A stretch of DNA of 64,000 bases. Origin: an uncultured Lachnospiraceae bacterium (GTDB lineage: Bacteria; Bacillota; Clostridia; Lachnospirales; Lachnospiraceae). Location: contig CANSPM010000009.1 of NCBI GenBank assembly GCA_947648875.1, positions 1 through 64,000 on the forward strand, given 5' to 3'. Positions 28,028-37,505 of the stretch are shown piece by piece. The position numbers and the translations under genes are program-made. Positions within the stretch are counted from its first letter, which is position 1, and every line of letters begins with the position of its first letter. Under the pieces are notes generated by a model. The model did not search any database. It saw only the letters and a program-made list of their open reading frames with translations, and had not been told where the DNA came from.

Positions 28028-30322
28028 TCATTGTTGTTCGTTCAGGTATAGCTGGACCCGGTTCTGTATGGTCTCCGCCGCCTGCTCTGCTGTCTTGATT
28101 CCGGACAGATAAGTGGCGGCTTCCTCCAGTATGATGTCTTCAATATAATAAGTGCTCTGGCAACGAGGGACCGCCCGATTCAGGATTTGCGTGTACTCCG
28201 CTGTCCAGGGGGAGCCGTCGGGCTTTGTGTGCAGCGCCTGGTACCGGCCGCCGCCCGTGGAATATTTCCACGGATGCCCGGAGAGGGAGGGGTCTGTATA
28301 ATTATCCATGTAATAGATGTTTTTTTCCACGATGTCCTTTCTGACAGGACGGAGCAATTCGCTCTGCCGCGACCAGCTGTAAAGGGAGTTCAGGTAGGCG
28401 TCGATCCATTCCCGGTGTTCCGCCCGGCCGCTGACTACCAGGAAATAGTCCGCGTTCCAATAGCTTCCATTTCCCGCCTCTGTGGGAAATCCCACTGGAT
28501 GGAAGCCCTCTCCCATATCGGACATCTCCGCGCTGAAATCTACAAAGTTATCCGTGTTGGGGCGAAAAGAAGCCGCGCCTCCCTCCCTCATTACGGAAGG
28601 GGGATCATTGTCGCCGGTGGCGGTTCCCACCATTGCCAGCGCCTTTATAAACAGCGCATTGTTAAAATCGCAGACACCCGCGTCCAGATCCAGAAAGGGA
28701 GAGTTCGGCAGGTCCTGTAGGAGCAGCAGGCCCAGGGCCGTTGACTTTGCCATATATCGGCGACTGGTCATGATCTTCTTAAATTCGGGATGCTCCTTCA
28801 TCACGGACAGGGCTTCTTCCAGGGTCCAACTTTCTTCCGGCCAGAGTTCGTCTGAGACCAGCAGGGTAGTTACGTAGGCTTCAACAGGAAGCCCCACCTG
28901 CTGCCCGTCTATCATGCCGCAGGAGAGAGCGCCTTCGTAGAGAGATTCCCGTAGATCCTCGCTCAGAACGCCGCTTAGGTCTGCCAGCGCGCCCTTCCCG
29001 TACAGGGTCCGCATGTCCGCCCCGGATACATAGTAGATATCCGCCCCTTTCCCGGCGACCAGATCCGCCATGGACCGGGTGCGGAAATCCGCCAGACTTC
29101 CCTCCGGCTGCTGTATGCGGATGGGATGTTCCCCGTGCTCCTGAGAGAATAGCACGGCGCTGGAAGAGATGAAAGAATTATCCTTTACCAGGCTGGCTAA
29201 GAAGATGGGATCGCCCTCCTCGACCGGTTCGGGTCCCAGCTTACATATAAGGGCTTTTTCGCGACTTCGATCCAGAATCAGAGGAAAGCCCGTATCGCTG
29301 ACGGCGATGTGGGTCATGCTATTGCTTCTCCCCAGCCCCAGCTCTCCATAGTTGAAGCAGGCTCCCTCCTCTCCCGTGCAAAGATTCCAGCGGTACAGCT
29401 GCCCTTCGTCCCCATAATATAAAATCCCGTCTCCGCTGATTCCCTTGCAGCTTGCAGGGGGCGGCGACTGGGGGAAAACTTTTTCCTGGCCGGTGGCAGG
29501 GTCGTACATTATCAGACAAGATTCCTGACGGGCATTGCTATACAAACTAAAGACGGGTTCGCCCTCCGCCGTTTTCATTTCAAAATTACTGACGCTGTCC
29601 TCCTTATCCCAGGCCAGTTCGGTAAGGGACTCTCCCGTCGCGTCAAGTACCACGACTCTGTCGGAGGCATCAAGAAAATAGCGCCCCTCGCGGTCAACAC
29701 AGACATTCCCAAAGACCGTCCTGCCGCTCGGGGATGTCAGTATGCTCCCTTCATAGGTCCGCATGCTGGGATACAGGTCGAAGGCGCTCAGATATTTTCC
29801 CTCCATGGAAAAGTGCATGGCCAGATAAGCCAGGGTTTCGTTCCCGTTCCATATTTGCACAAACAGTACGTATTCCTGGGGGCTCAGGATATCGAAGGAG
29901 CTGATAAGCTGCTCCGCCTCCCCGTATTCCTCCAGCTTTGGCAGCTCGATGGGCCGATGCCAGATTTCTCCCGTTGCGTCCTCATATCCGTTTATGTACC
30001 AGATTACCGGTACAGAGGAATCTGTAAGAGACGAAAAATAGTCCAAAGAGTAAAAATCCGCTCCCCAGCATCTGTACTCGCTGAAACGGTAATCATACGC
30101 CGGATCCGCCTGGTACTCCAGCCCACTGATATTTTTCTCCACATAAAGGGGTTCTCCGGCGTAACTGCCCGCGCCGCGCCGCCACTCCTCCGTCTTCCAG
30201 TCGCAGGCGCTTTGCGTTGGCTCTGTCTGGGGAGGGGAGGAAGCGCTGTTCGCACTTGCCTTTTCGCAGGCAGACAAAGAGAGTGTCAGGAATAACATAA
30301 GTACAAATATTTTTTTGGACAT
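28028..30322 (-). CDS. Lipoprotein with propeller-like and solute-binding-like domains, paralogue 1
   Basis: A 764-residue secreted lipoprotein. The signal peptide ends in LSLSAC, with Cys19 as the lipidation site. Residues about 40-380 carry repeated strand patterns typical of a beta-propeller, for example GDGILYYGDEGQLYRW. Residues about 390-760 resemble an ABC solute-binding protein: RTRSMADLVAGKGADIYYVS, then LPVEAYVTTLLVSDELW, SYWNADYFLVVSG and GSPWTAEYTQILN. The ATG at 30322 follows GAGGT. Two close paralogues lie at 37506-39791 and 39838-42132. No permease or ATPase gene is adjacent, so it may capture or sense a glycan rather than feed its own transporter. Function unproven. Confidence 0.72.
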   Translation of the reverse strand: MSKKIFVLMLFLTLSLSACEKASANSASSPPQTEPTQSACDWKTEEWRRGAGSYAGEPLYVEKNISGLEYQADPAYDYRFSEYRCWGADFYSLDYFSSLTDSSVPVIWYINGYEDATGEIWHRPIELPKLEEYGEAEQLISSFDILSPQEYVLFVQIWNGNETLAYLAMHFSMEGKYLSAFDLYPSMRTYEGSILTSPSGRTVFGNVCVDREGRYFLDASDRVVVLDATGESLTELAWDKEDSVSNFEMKTAEGEPVFSLYSNARQESCLIMYDPATGQEKVFPQSPPPASCKGISGDGILYYGDEGQLYRWNLCTGEEGACFNYGELGLGRSNSMTHIAVSDTGFPLILDRSREKALICKLGPEPVEEGDPIFLASLVKDNSFISSSAVLFSQEHGEHPIRIQQPEGSLADFRTRSMADLVAGKGADIYYVSGADMRTLYGKGALADLSGVLSEDLRESLYEGALSCGMIDGQQVGLPVEAYVTTLLVSDELWPEESWTLEEALSVMKEHPEFKKIMTSRRYMAKSTALGLLLLQDLPNSPFLDLDAGVCDFNNALFIKALAMVGTATGDNDPPSVMREGGAASFRPNTDNFVDFSAEMSDMGEGFHPVGFPTEAGNGSYWNADYFLVVSGRAEHREWIDAYLNSLYSWSRQSELLRPVRKDIVEKNIYYMDNYTDPSLSGHPWKYSTGGGRYQALHTKPDGSPWTAEYTQILNRAVPRCQSTYYIEDIILEEAATYLSGIKTAEQAAETIQNRVQLYLNEQQ

Positions 30323-30422
30323 ATTCTTTTTACCTCACAAAACTAATAAAAGGAGCCTATAACCAATAAAAACCGATGATCTAAGAATACTTAGATTACC
30401 GGTACTTATTGGTAAGTGGATA

Positions 30423-30674
30423 TTAGAACTTGTGATCCTCCGAGTAGTGATCGATGGTATCTACTATTGTTCCACAATCTGAGCATACATAAGTAGTGAA
30501 GTATTCGCGGTATGTTACTTTACATAGCTTTTCACCGCCGTCTGGCATCCAGTGCCAATGGGTAGCATTAACGGACTTAGTGGTGGTATCAAAGGAGAGT
30601 ATATTTGTATGGTCACATGTCTCTTTAACCGCAGCTTGGACAGCAAAACCATTTAACAACAGCCCCAATACCAT
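30423..30674 (-). CDS. Small Cys/His-rich secreted protein, start interrupted by a frame slip
   Basis: As it stands, the open frame gives 83 residues from Met at 30674. The body has CDHTN, HWHWMPDGG, KLC, and YVCSDCG, whose CxxC could bind zinc. An upstream ATG at 30699 is out of frame by one base. Dropping one A from the A7T6 run just after it gives MKKFFTSLMVLGLLLNG followed by FAVQAA, a complete signal peptide joining the present frame. The gene is therefore either phase-variable, a recent pseudogene, or affected by a sequencing error. A near-perfect promoter lies upstream, which argues that it is or was expressed. I do not recognise the family. Confidence 0.55.
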   Translation of the reverse strand: MVLGLLLNGFAVQAAVKETCDHTNILSFDTTTKSVNATHWHWMPDGGEKLCKVTYREYFTTYVCSDCGTIVDTIDHYSEDHKF

Positions 30675-30749
30675 CAGTGATGTAAAAAATTTTTTTCATA
30701 GATGTATCTGTTCTGCCTTTTGTGGCATCAACAAATTGTATTTTTATGC

Positions 30750-30778
30750 ATTATACTAAATTATATATATAATGTCAA
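30750..30778 (-). promoter_or_regulatory. Consensus sigma-A promoter of the small secreted protein
   Basis: On the minus strand TTGACA (30773-30778) and TATAAT (30750-30755) are both full consensus, spaced 17 bp, about 50 bp upstream of the ATG at 30699. Confidence 0.85.
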
Positions 30779-30978
30779 TGACTTTTAATATAAAAGTTTT
30801 TAATAGGACAAAACTATAGTGATTAAAAAACAGACATAAAGAATAGTGATATTAAATAAAATTAAATTCACAAAGTATTACAGCAGATACATAGATGGAC
30901 AAGGCTTATAAAGTCACAAAAAACGGCGCTTTGCATCTTCTTGCATTTGCTGCCAAGAGCAGATTTTTTTCAGGCGAC
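30779..30978. other. A/T-rich intergenic stretch
   Basis: About 200 bp of very A/T-rich DNA upstream of the small secreted protein and downstream of the GH115 gene. No gene or RNA recognised. Confidence 0.4.
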
Positions 30979-31005
30979 AAAAAAGCATATGCAGGGAGCA
31001 TATGC
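30979..31005 (-). terminator. Terminator of the SGNH-GH115 operon
   Basis: On the minus strand GCATATGC, a five-base loop and GCATATGC form a hairpin followed by TTTTTT, 57 bp after the GH115 stop codon. Confidence 0.7.
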
Positions 31006-31061
31006 CCGTTTTGTCCATTGTCTAATCCTCGCAGCGCGTGGATTTTAGTGTATGGTCATAT

Positions 31062-34000
31062 TCAATTTCTATCGGAAACGGTCCAGTCCTGATCAAGGGG
31101 CGGACGCTCCTCCCCCCTGCTCAGATAGATCCTGTCTATCTGTAGGCCCGTATCGCATGCATATAGGGAAAAGATATGTTCTCCCGGGGAGAAATGTATT
31201 TTGCCCGTGAGACACCAGAAATACATATGCAATGTCGCAAAATGACAAAGCTGCCCGTTATGATACTGCATATTTTGGGGAAGCACATGTCCGTCAACCG
31301 CAAAATAACAACTATCCGACATATGGTTTTCGTATAATATAAGGAGCCATACCTTATACTCCCCGCCTTCTGAAACATGGATGCGAAAATGCATTCCCGG
31401 GGCATCGTTTGCCTTCTCCCATGTATACGGTTTCCCGGATACCTGCATGGCAAGGCCGCGGCCTCCGTCGGTCAGCGCATGCACATGCCGCCAATATATT
31501 TGGCCTGTGGCATCAGGCGTGCGATACGCGTTTGCGTCGTCCGCCAGCGCGTATTCCGCCTCTATGGCAATTCTCCCATCCTTTTCCGCAAAGACGCCTT
31601 TGCCAAACAGAAACCGTACATCCTCGGTAGTTCCGGCCTTATAATAGCTGTCATATCGTCCTTTGGACATATAGGGCTGCCTGACAATATCATTTTTCAT
31701 ATAAAGCCTGTTATGTCTCCAAAACTCCTGATCGGCATAAACCATATCGGGCAATAGATCCATGTCGTTTTCCCCATAAAGTTCGTCTCGAATCTGATCG
31801 AGCTCCTCCCAGTATACCCTGGGCTCATCTGCCCTGAAATGCGCTGAAACGGCTCCATAATAGGTATCGGGCCTCTTTTGCGTGTATATTACGAGCTTAT
31901 CCAGCGTCACATAATTATCCACCATATACACATGTATTGTATGTCTGCCCGGAGACAGATAGGGGAGATTCGCGTATAATTTCTCGCCGTTGTTCATAAC
32001 GCTGTCGTGCCAGTTTCCCCGCCATTCGTCATTGGTATCCGATTCCATAATAAACGGCTCACAACCGTCAACCCCTATGCCAAATCTGATTCGCCCCAGA
32101 GAGTCCAGCGTAAGGAATCTTGTGACTTCAAGTTCAAATTCCCCCTCACTGAAAAGGGAAAACTCATACACTATAGAAGGATGATCCCTGAGAGGAGAAT
32201 CATTGAGGGGACAAAGCGCGGGATTATAGGCCATCACAACGCTGCCGCCTTCCCGTCCCATACCATACACTTTATACCAGCCAGCTTCCTTAAGCGGCGG
32301 TAAATACAGGGGCGCGCCGCAGCATTCCTTATAATCCTCCGCATATATACAAACCGCCCCGTCGTCTTCCACATGGGACAGACAGCTTTCCTCGTCCGTA
32401 CATCCGGCGCATGCTTTGACCTTTATATGAATTTCCTGCTCCTTTTCAATGAGTTTGACGGTTAATTCGGCCTTTTTCCCCACATATGCGGTATCGTTAC
32501 TGACACGGAGGTAGATCCGTTTCTCCTCGTGAATTATCCCTGATTCCTCCGATAGATCGAGCCATGCGGGCTTTCCGGTTATTGCAAATGTAACAGCGGA
32601 CGTGTAGGTATTGCCGATTTCAAACCATTTTTTACGTTTTCCTCTCCTGTAAAATACAATACTTCCGCCCTTTGAGGTTTCGCTCCCGTCCCACAGAACC
32701 GCCTTGACAGGAAGATTTCTCCTCCTGATGGAGGGTCTGCATGTGGGGTATAAGCATATACCCGGAGGCGGAAAAGAATCGGGAGTAAGAATGCCTTCCC
32801 ACTTCCCATTTAGCATACCCACATTGTAATATCGCAGCATCTTTTTTAAATACCGGGTCATTTTACGGGAAGCATTTGTGTAAAGGTCCGCCGCCATATC
32901 ATTTCCTCTTTCATAAGAAAGAACGCTGCGGTCGGCGTAATAAAACGCATGATTCACGTAATAGGAGGAATGTACCTTAAACAAAAACATCTGAAAAAAA
33001 GCATTCTTTTCAGGATCAGGAAGACATCTATAAATTTCATTGGCCCGGGCAAAAACTTTTTCCAGTCTGTACAGACGCGCCCCGGCCTCGTCTCCGTAAC
33101 CTGCCTGCCACAATACCATGGGCTGCATATGTTCTATCTTTCGGGCATTGGTCAGATGTGTGTATTCTTCATATAAATCCGCCAGTTCTCCGCCATATCC
33201 CCCCGAAAAATAAGAGTCGAACCACTGTGCGGTATAGGTGTGAATATCACAGGTCACAGACGTGTCCTTACCTGCGTCCCACGCGTAAGCAAGAAACACT
33301 TCCATATCCATTTCAAGGGGTTTAAGCGCGCCTACGTTTAAAATCCATATTTTGCGTATGCCATTCGCATATGCTTTTCTGAGCTCATTTGTGGTATGGG
33401 CGAGAGGCATCGTGTTGAAGAAAAGATAACTCATATCGGTGGCTCCCCAATAGGACGCATGAAAATACAGTCCATGCCCGCCGGATCTTTTCCTTTCTTT
33501 TGCATCCGGATAACGTCTGATATGTCCAAAATTATCATTTACCCAGATCAGGGTGACATCATCGGGGACGGTCAGTCCTCCGTTATAAAGCGCAAGAACC
33601 TCCTTGTATGGAATAAAGGACTGCAAGGCGCAGGAAGGCGATGAAAGGCCGCATTCCGTTTGGATGATCTGCCGCTGGTCTTCCATGATCGTCTCTAATA
33701 GCTTGATTTTTGCCGAAAGTTTTTCTTCCTCCGTAAGCGCGGCGTCCTCATCGATGTTCTTTGTGGAAAAACCGTAATCGTGAACCCCCCTCATGCCAAC
33801 GGTATAGCAGACCTCGTAGTCCTTATTCATCTCCACGCTTTCCCGCCAGTATTCCCGGATCACTTCTCTGTTCCTGCCGGGTATGGAGTAGTCATAATAG
33901 ATCGTTTCCCGCTCTTTATCGTCGGAGGTTTTTAATTTTCCTGCATGAACGGCATCGTAATCGCTTTTATATCCCTTTTTGTCCAGCCAGGGCGTCCATT

Positions 34001-34709
34001 CGTTCTGGTTGCTCCGCATAAGCATATCGCAGTGCGTGGTGCCGATCACGATCCCCATTTCATTGGCAAGCCATGAATTTTTCGGGTTTTCCTGAAAATA
34101 GTTGACATGCATGGCAGGCCACAGATAGTTCCCCTTGAGCCTAAGTATCAGTTCATAGATTTTTTCATATAATTCAGGTCCTATGGTACCGTCATTTGTA
34201 TGCCTGACCGCCCATTCTTCCAGTTCTTCCTCATCATTTAAAAAGATCCCCCTGTACTGGACCGACGGATAATCTGCTCTGGAAAAACCCTGCGGAATTA
34301 AAATACGCGCTTTCTTTTTTACAGGTACGTCCGCAAAGAAATACCAGGGTGATACGCCAAAATAAGCGGACATTTCGTATAGGCCATAGATCGTACCACG
34401 CGGATCAGCTCCGTTTATATAGAGAGTTCCTCCGCACTCTTTAATAACATAGCCTTCCCATCTATCAAGAATTTCCGCTTCTTTTGGGGATGAGGCGCAT
34501 TGATTTAATTTCCGGACATTTTTTGTCGCGGCCAATAGATCCATACCGTCGGTGCAATCCTCTGGGCAAAGCGCAATGAGACGCACCTCCCCATCCGTAA
34601 TTTTCTGTAAGTCATTTCGCAGATTGTTGAGAGCGATTTTGACCGCAGATGATTCCTCTTTGTAATAACCGATATGGATAGTGCTTTCAAGTATCAGTTG
34701 GGGGTTCAT
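31062..34709 (-). CDS. GH115 alpha-glucuronidase
   Basis: A 1215-residue enzyme of family GH115, which removes 4-O-methyl-glucuronic acid from alpha-1,2 linkages on xylan. Family-like segments: SPWYFFADVPVKKK, then YRGIFLNDEEELEEWA, LRLKGNYLWPAMHVNYF, VIGTTHCDMLMRSNQNEW, and WVNDNFGHIRRYP. The C-terminal ~250 residues look like an added carbohydrate-binding beta-sandwich. There is no signal peptide from Met at 34709, so it should act in the cytoplasm on imported oligosaccharides. That Met has AGGAGG before it; an open frame 90 bases longer lacks a site. It follows the SGNH esterase by 82 bp on the same strand, and both lie opposite an AraC regulator. This suggests joint removal of glucuronosyl and acyl groups. 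Confidence 0.85.
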   Translation of the reverse strand: MNPQLILESTIHIGYYKEESSAVKIALNNLRNDLQKITDGEVRLIALCPEDCTDGMDLLAATKNVRKLNQCASSPKEAEILDRWEGYVIKECGGTLYINGADPRGTIYGLYEMSAYFGVSPWYFFADVPVKKKARILIPQGFSRADYPSVQYRGIFLNDEEELEEWAVRHTNDGTIGPELYEKIYELILRLKGNYLWPAMHVNYFQENPKNSWLANEMGIVIGTTHCDMLMRSNQNEWTPWLDKKGYKSDYDAVHAGKLKTSDDKERETIYYDYSIPGRNREVIREYWRESVEMNKDYEVCYTVGMRGVHDYGFSTKNIDEDAALTEEEKLSAKIKLLETIMEDQRQIIQTECGLSSPSCALQSFIPYKEVLALYNGGLTVPDDVTLIWVNDNFGHIRRYPDAKERKRSGGHGLYFHASYWGATDMSYLFFNTMPLAHTTNELRKAYANGIRKIWILNVGALKPLEMDMEVFLAYAWDAGKDTSVTCDIHTYTAQWFDSYFSGGYGGELADLYEEYTHLTNARKIEHMQPMVLWQAGYGDEAGARLYRLEKVFARANEIYRCLPDPEKNAFFQMFLFKVHSSYYVNHAFYYADRSVLSYERGNDMAADLYTNASRKMTRYLKKMLRYYNVGMLNGKWEGILTPDSFPPPGICLYPTCRPSIRRRNLPVKAVLWDGSETSKGGSIVFYRRGKRKKWFEIGNTYTSAVTFAITGKPAWLDLSEESGIIHEEKRIYLRVSNDTAYVGKKAELTVKLIEKEQEIHIKVKACAGCTDEESCLSHVEDDGAVCIYAEDYKECCGAPLYLPPLKEAGWYKVYGMGREGGSVVMAYNPALCPLNDSPLRDHPSIVYEFSLFSEGEFELEVTRFLTLDSLGRIRFGIGVDGCEPFIMESDTNDEWRGNWHDSVMNNGEKLYANLPYLSPGRHTIHVYMVDNYVTLDKLVIYTQKRPDTYYGAVSAHFRADEPRVYWEELDQIRDELYGENDMDLLPDMVYADQEFWRHNRLYMKNDIVRQPYMSKGRYDSYYKAGTTEDVRFLFGKGVFAEKDGRIAIEAEYALADDANAYRTPDATGQIYWRHVHALTDGGRGLAMQVSGKPYTWEKANDAPGMHFRIHVSEGGEYKVWLLILYENHMSDSCYFAVDGHVLPQNMQYHNGQLCHFATLHMYFWCLTGKIHFSPGEHIFSLYACDTGLQIDRIYLSRGEERPPLDQDWTVSDRN

Positions 34710-34791
34710 GCCAATCCTCCTATGGGAGAGCATTTGATCTCCCAATCGCTTAAAAAGGGAAAGTCCCTTTGGCGTATCCTCGCGAGAGAAA

Positions 34792-35976
34792 CTACGCAAA
34801 CAATGATAAATCTATTATTTCCGCCATTGCCTCATACCCGTCATACGGATGGAGACCGTCTAACGGGGCAAATTTCGGCAAAATATTTTTGGGGTCTGCC
34901 GGGTCGGCCAAAGCGCCCTCAAAGTCAATAATAGCGTCCATATGGGAATCGGGACTGCGCATCCATTTATTGATCTTCGTTCTCACCTCCTCGGCCGCAG
35001 GGGTATAATCCTGGCTGTTTCCAAAAGGAAGTATGGGGGCTCCATATATTTTGATGCCGTTTTCATGGCACAGTGTCACCATCTTCTGATATTCAGGAAT
35101 AAGTCTGTCATACTTACCGGTATCAGAAAGGGAAAGAAGATCGTTGATGCCGAACAGAAGGATACAATAGCCGGCTCCGTCGTGTCCCAGAAGGTCTCTT
35201 TTGAACCGGTCTCTGCCCGCGTCCGTAGGCCATGATTCCAGTATGGAATTGGCGCCGATGCCCTTATTGACCACGGAAATGTGCTTTGTGCCCTCGTTTG
35301 CCTGTAGTCTCCCTGCGAAGAAATCCACCCAACGTGTGTAGGTATCCGGTCTCTTTCCCGGTACCGCCCAATCGGTTCCGAAACCGTCCGTGATAGAATC
35401 TCCAAAACATATTACGGCCTTACTTCCCGCCGGGGACAGAAGGGATACATCCGCCAGAAAATACCAGGACGTGGTCATGGCAGGCGATGAAAACGTCTCT
35501 GCCGAAACTTCGTTTCCCGGTACCTGATACGTAGTGGCCCTTGCTCCCCTGTGCCCGGTCATTTCCTCTATGGTTGCGGGAGCAGAGCCAAAGTACAGGG
35601 TTATCGCAATTTGATCAAGAGCCTTGACGCTGAAACGGAACGAATCCGTTTCGATAACCTCACCGGCAGGAATAACGATTTCTTCCGCCCCTGATACCTT
35701 GACTGTGGTATCTGTGGACATGTCTATGGTAGACTGGTCTGCTTTGACCTGTTTTGCCACATGCGCGGATCGTATTACCACATTGCTTTTGCCATACCGG
35801 TTAGAAAGTCTCAGCTTCATCTCGTCTCCCGATGTGGTCACTCGGACGATCTGACGAACCGTTGTGTTCTCAAGGGGCTGGGGCATACCCTCCGGAGTGG
35901 CAATAAAATTTTCCTCTGCTGTTCCCCATGTGGTAACCCACCGCATGGGCGCACCCGTCTTTTCGTTTTTATTCAT
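34792..35976 (-). CDS. SGNH/GDSL carbohydrate esterase
   Basis: A 394-residue hydrolase with an N-terminal beta-sandwich (about 1-175) and a C-terminal SGNH domain. The catalytic blocks are present: ICFGDSITDG (nucleophile Ser, block I), the Gly in NKGIGANSI (block II), LFGINDLL (Asn, block III) and LDGLHPYDG (Asp-His, block V). Such enzymes often deacetylate xylan or related oligosaccharides. No signal peptide, so cytoplasmic. The ATG at 35976 follows GAGAGGTGAT. It is first in a two-gene unit with GH115 and diverges from the AraC regulator across 147 bp. Confidence 0.85.
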   Translation of the reverse strand: MNKNEKTGAPMRWVTTWGTAEENFIATPEGMPQPLENTTVRQIVRVTTSGDEMKLRLSNRYGKSNVVIRSAHVAKQVKADQSTIDMSTDTTVKVSGAEEIVIPAGEVIETDSFRFSVKALDQIAITLYFGSAPATIEEMTGHRGARATTYQVPGNEVSAETFSSPAMTTSWYFLADVSLLSPAGSKAVICFGDSITDGFGTDWAVPGKRPDTYTRWVDFFAGRLQANEGTKHISVVNKGIGANSILESWPTDAGRDRFKRDLLGHDGAGYCILLFGINDLLSLSDTGKYDRLIPEYQKMVTLCHENGIKIYGAPILPFGNSQDYTPAAEEVRTKINKWMRSPDSHMDAIIDFEGALADPADPKNILPKFAPLDGLHPYDGYEAMAEIIDLSLFA

Positions 35977-36073
35977 AATATCACCTCTCTGCTGTTTACA
36001 GAATCGCATAGCATTTACATAACCATCATAATATCTGCTGCTGCAAGTTTCTATGCATTTTTATTCAAAAATA

Positions 36074-36102
36074 TTGCGCTTTCAGTCATCAGGTGCTATT
36101 AT
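36074..36102 (+). promoter_or_regulatory. Candidate promoter of the AraC regulator
   Basis: TTGCGC at 36074-36079 and TATTAT at 36097-36102, spaced 17 bp, 21 bp before the ATG. The -35 is imperfect. Confidence 0.5.
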
Positions 36103-36123
36103 GGGTGGGCATAGGAGATCCTT

Positions 36124-36996
36124 ATGGAACAACGGAATGGAAATTTGCCCTACATTTATGAGGAAATAAAACAAAATATGCTGCTGGAACACCGGATAGG
36201 GGGAAATTACAGGAACATATTTCACAGGCACAATGGTTATGAAATATATCTTCTCATACAGGGGGATATCAATATGCTTGTGGAACATTCCTGCGTTCAT
36301 ATTGGAAGAGGTGCCCTGGCCATTATGAATCCGACCGAATATCATCTGGCGGTAAGTCTGGACGGGGGCATATATGAACGTTATACCCTCAATCTCAGCA
36401 CCCGATTTTTGCAGAGTCTGACCACGGATAAGACGAATTTTATCTCTTTTTTTGACAAAAGAAATCCCGGTCAGAATAATATTGTTACGCTGTCCGAAGA
36501 CGACATTTATACCTTGCAGGCCCTGTTCGCTTCCTTGAAAAGTTCGCTGGACAGCGACGCCTTTTGCAGTGACATACTGGCCAATTCGTACTGCATGCAG
36601 GTGCTTTATTTTGTCTGCCGGAGATTTATCGAGTCAGAAAACATACCCGCTAATATTATGCCGCCGATTATAACCCAGGCAATACAATATATAAACGATC
36701 ATATTACCGAGAGTTTCACCCTCACCGACATCGGAAACGAACTCAGCTACAATAAGGATTACATTGGAAAAATCTTCAAGCAATATACCGGAATCCCTCT
36801 GAAAACCTATATTCTGGAAAAAAAGATAGATCTTGCGCAGTCTCTGCTCGCCCAGGGGCAATCCGTGACCGACACATGCTTTAACACGGGCTTTCAGGAT
36901 TATGCCAATTTTATCCGGACCTTTAAAAAATATACCGGACATACTCCGAATAAAAGCAGGCGGGAAAACGGAGACAGCCCTCTTGGGAAGCGATGA
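36124..36996 (+). CDS. AraC-family transcriptional regulator
   Basis: A 290-residue regulator with an N-terminal cupin-type ligand domain (HRHNGYEIYLLIQGDIN, then GALAIMNPTEYH) and a C-terminal double helix-turn-helix at about 185-285. FTLTDIGNELSYNKDYIGKI is the first HTH, and VTDTCFNTGFQDYANFIRTF is the conserved second. AGGAGA precedes the ATG. It is divergent from the SGNH-GH115 operon with only 147 bp between the starts, so it most likely activates that operon in response to a xylan-derived sugar. Ligand inferred from context. Confidence 0.9.
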   Translation: MEQRNGNLPYIYEEIKQNMLLEHRIGGNYRNIFHRHNGYEIYLLIQGDINMLVEHSCVHIGRGALAIMNPTEYHLAVSLDGGIYERYTLNLSTRFLQSLTTDKTNFISFFDKRNPGQNNIVTLSEDDIYTLQALFASLKSSLDSDAFCSDILANSYCMQVLYFVCRRFIESENIPANIMPPIITQAIQYINDHITESFTLTDIGNELSYNKDYIGKIFKQYTGIPLKTYILEKKIDLAQSLLAQGQSVTDTCFNTGFQDYANFIRTFKKYTGHTPNKSRRENGDSPLGKR

Positions 36997-37041
36997 TATT
37001 ATGTTTGCGTTTATATTTTGCATGCATTATAATGATAGTTG

Positions 37042-37141
37042 GAGCGTGATAAAGAATTTTGTACAACAATGCCCCAACCCGCCATCTGTCGCGGTAAACC
37101 GCGTCCCCACATCTGACGGAAAGCATTTTTCAAACACGCTC
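37042..37141. repeat. Palindromic intergenic element, second family
   Basis: GAGCGTG at 37042-37048 and CACGCTC at 37135-37141 bound a 100-bp segment with an inner hairpin (GCGGTAAACCGC). The 31 bp at 37109-37139 recur at 42680-42710 with four differences. Probably a small non-autonomous repeat; not coding. Confidence 0.5.
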
Positions 37142-37193
37142 TGGAGAACGTTTTGCTATTGCCTGTATGGTAATATACACGGAGGAGGATCTT

Positions 37194-37420
37194 ATGGAAC
37201 AGGAAGTAAAAAACCTGCTGAAAGGCGTTTCTATGGGAGGCGACTATATCGGCGGAAACAGTACGGTCAATTATTACTACGGTGATCAGGCGGAAGCGCA
37301 AAGGGAAGGAAAGAGAAAGAGTACTGAGAGAGGAGCATCCGGATACGGCCGGGAGTTATAATAATCTGGCGGTATATATTTGGTACGGAGGGAATATCAA
37401 GCGGCATAAATCCATAAACA
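37194..37420 (+). pseudogene. TPR-protein remnant, frameshifted
   Basis: After an excellent GGAGGAGG site, MEQEVKNLLKGVSMGGDY continues with IGGNSTVNYYYGDQAE, then the frame ends. In another frame REEHPDTAGSYNNLAVY follows directly; this is a kinesin-light-chain type TPR signature. The GDYIGG..VNYYYG pattern occurs, as I recall, at the N-terminus of large TPR or STAND-type proteins. So a longer gene has suffered an internal deletion and a frameshift, leaving under 80 codons. No other part of it remains nearby. Confidence 0.6.
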
Positions 37421-37505
37421 GTGTGAAAGGCATATGCGTAGAAGCACATGCCTTTTCAGGTCCGTAACAGGTTCATTTCCGCAGGGCTCCTGGCCCTTTA
37501 GATGT

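Noticed and set aside
37011-37301. Minus-strand small protein sharing a short peptide with a frame near 42.6-42.7 kb
   Set aside because: The shared peptide is the translation of the shared DNA repeat at 37109-37139 and 42680-42710, not a protein family.
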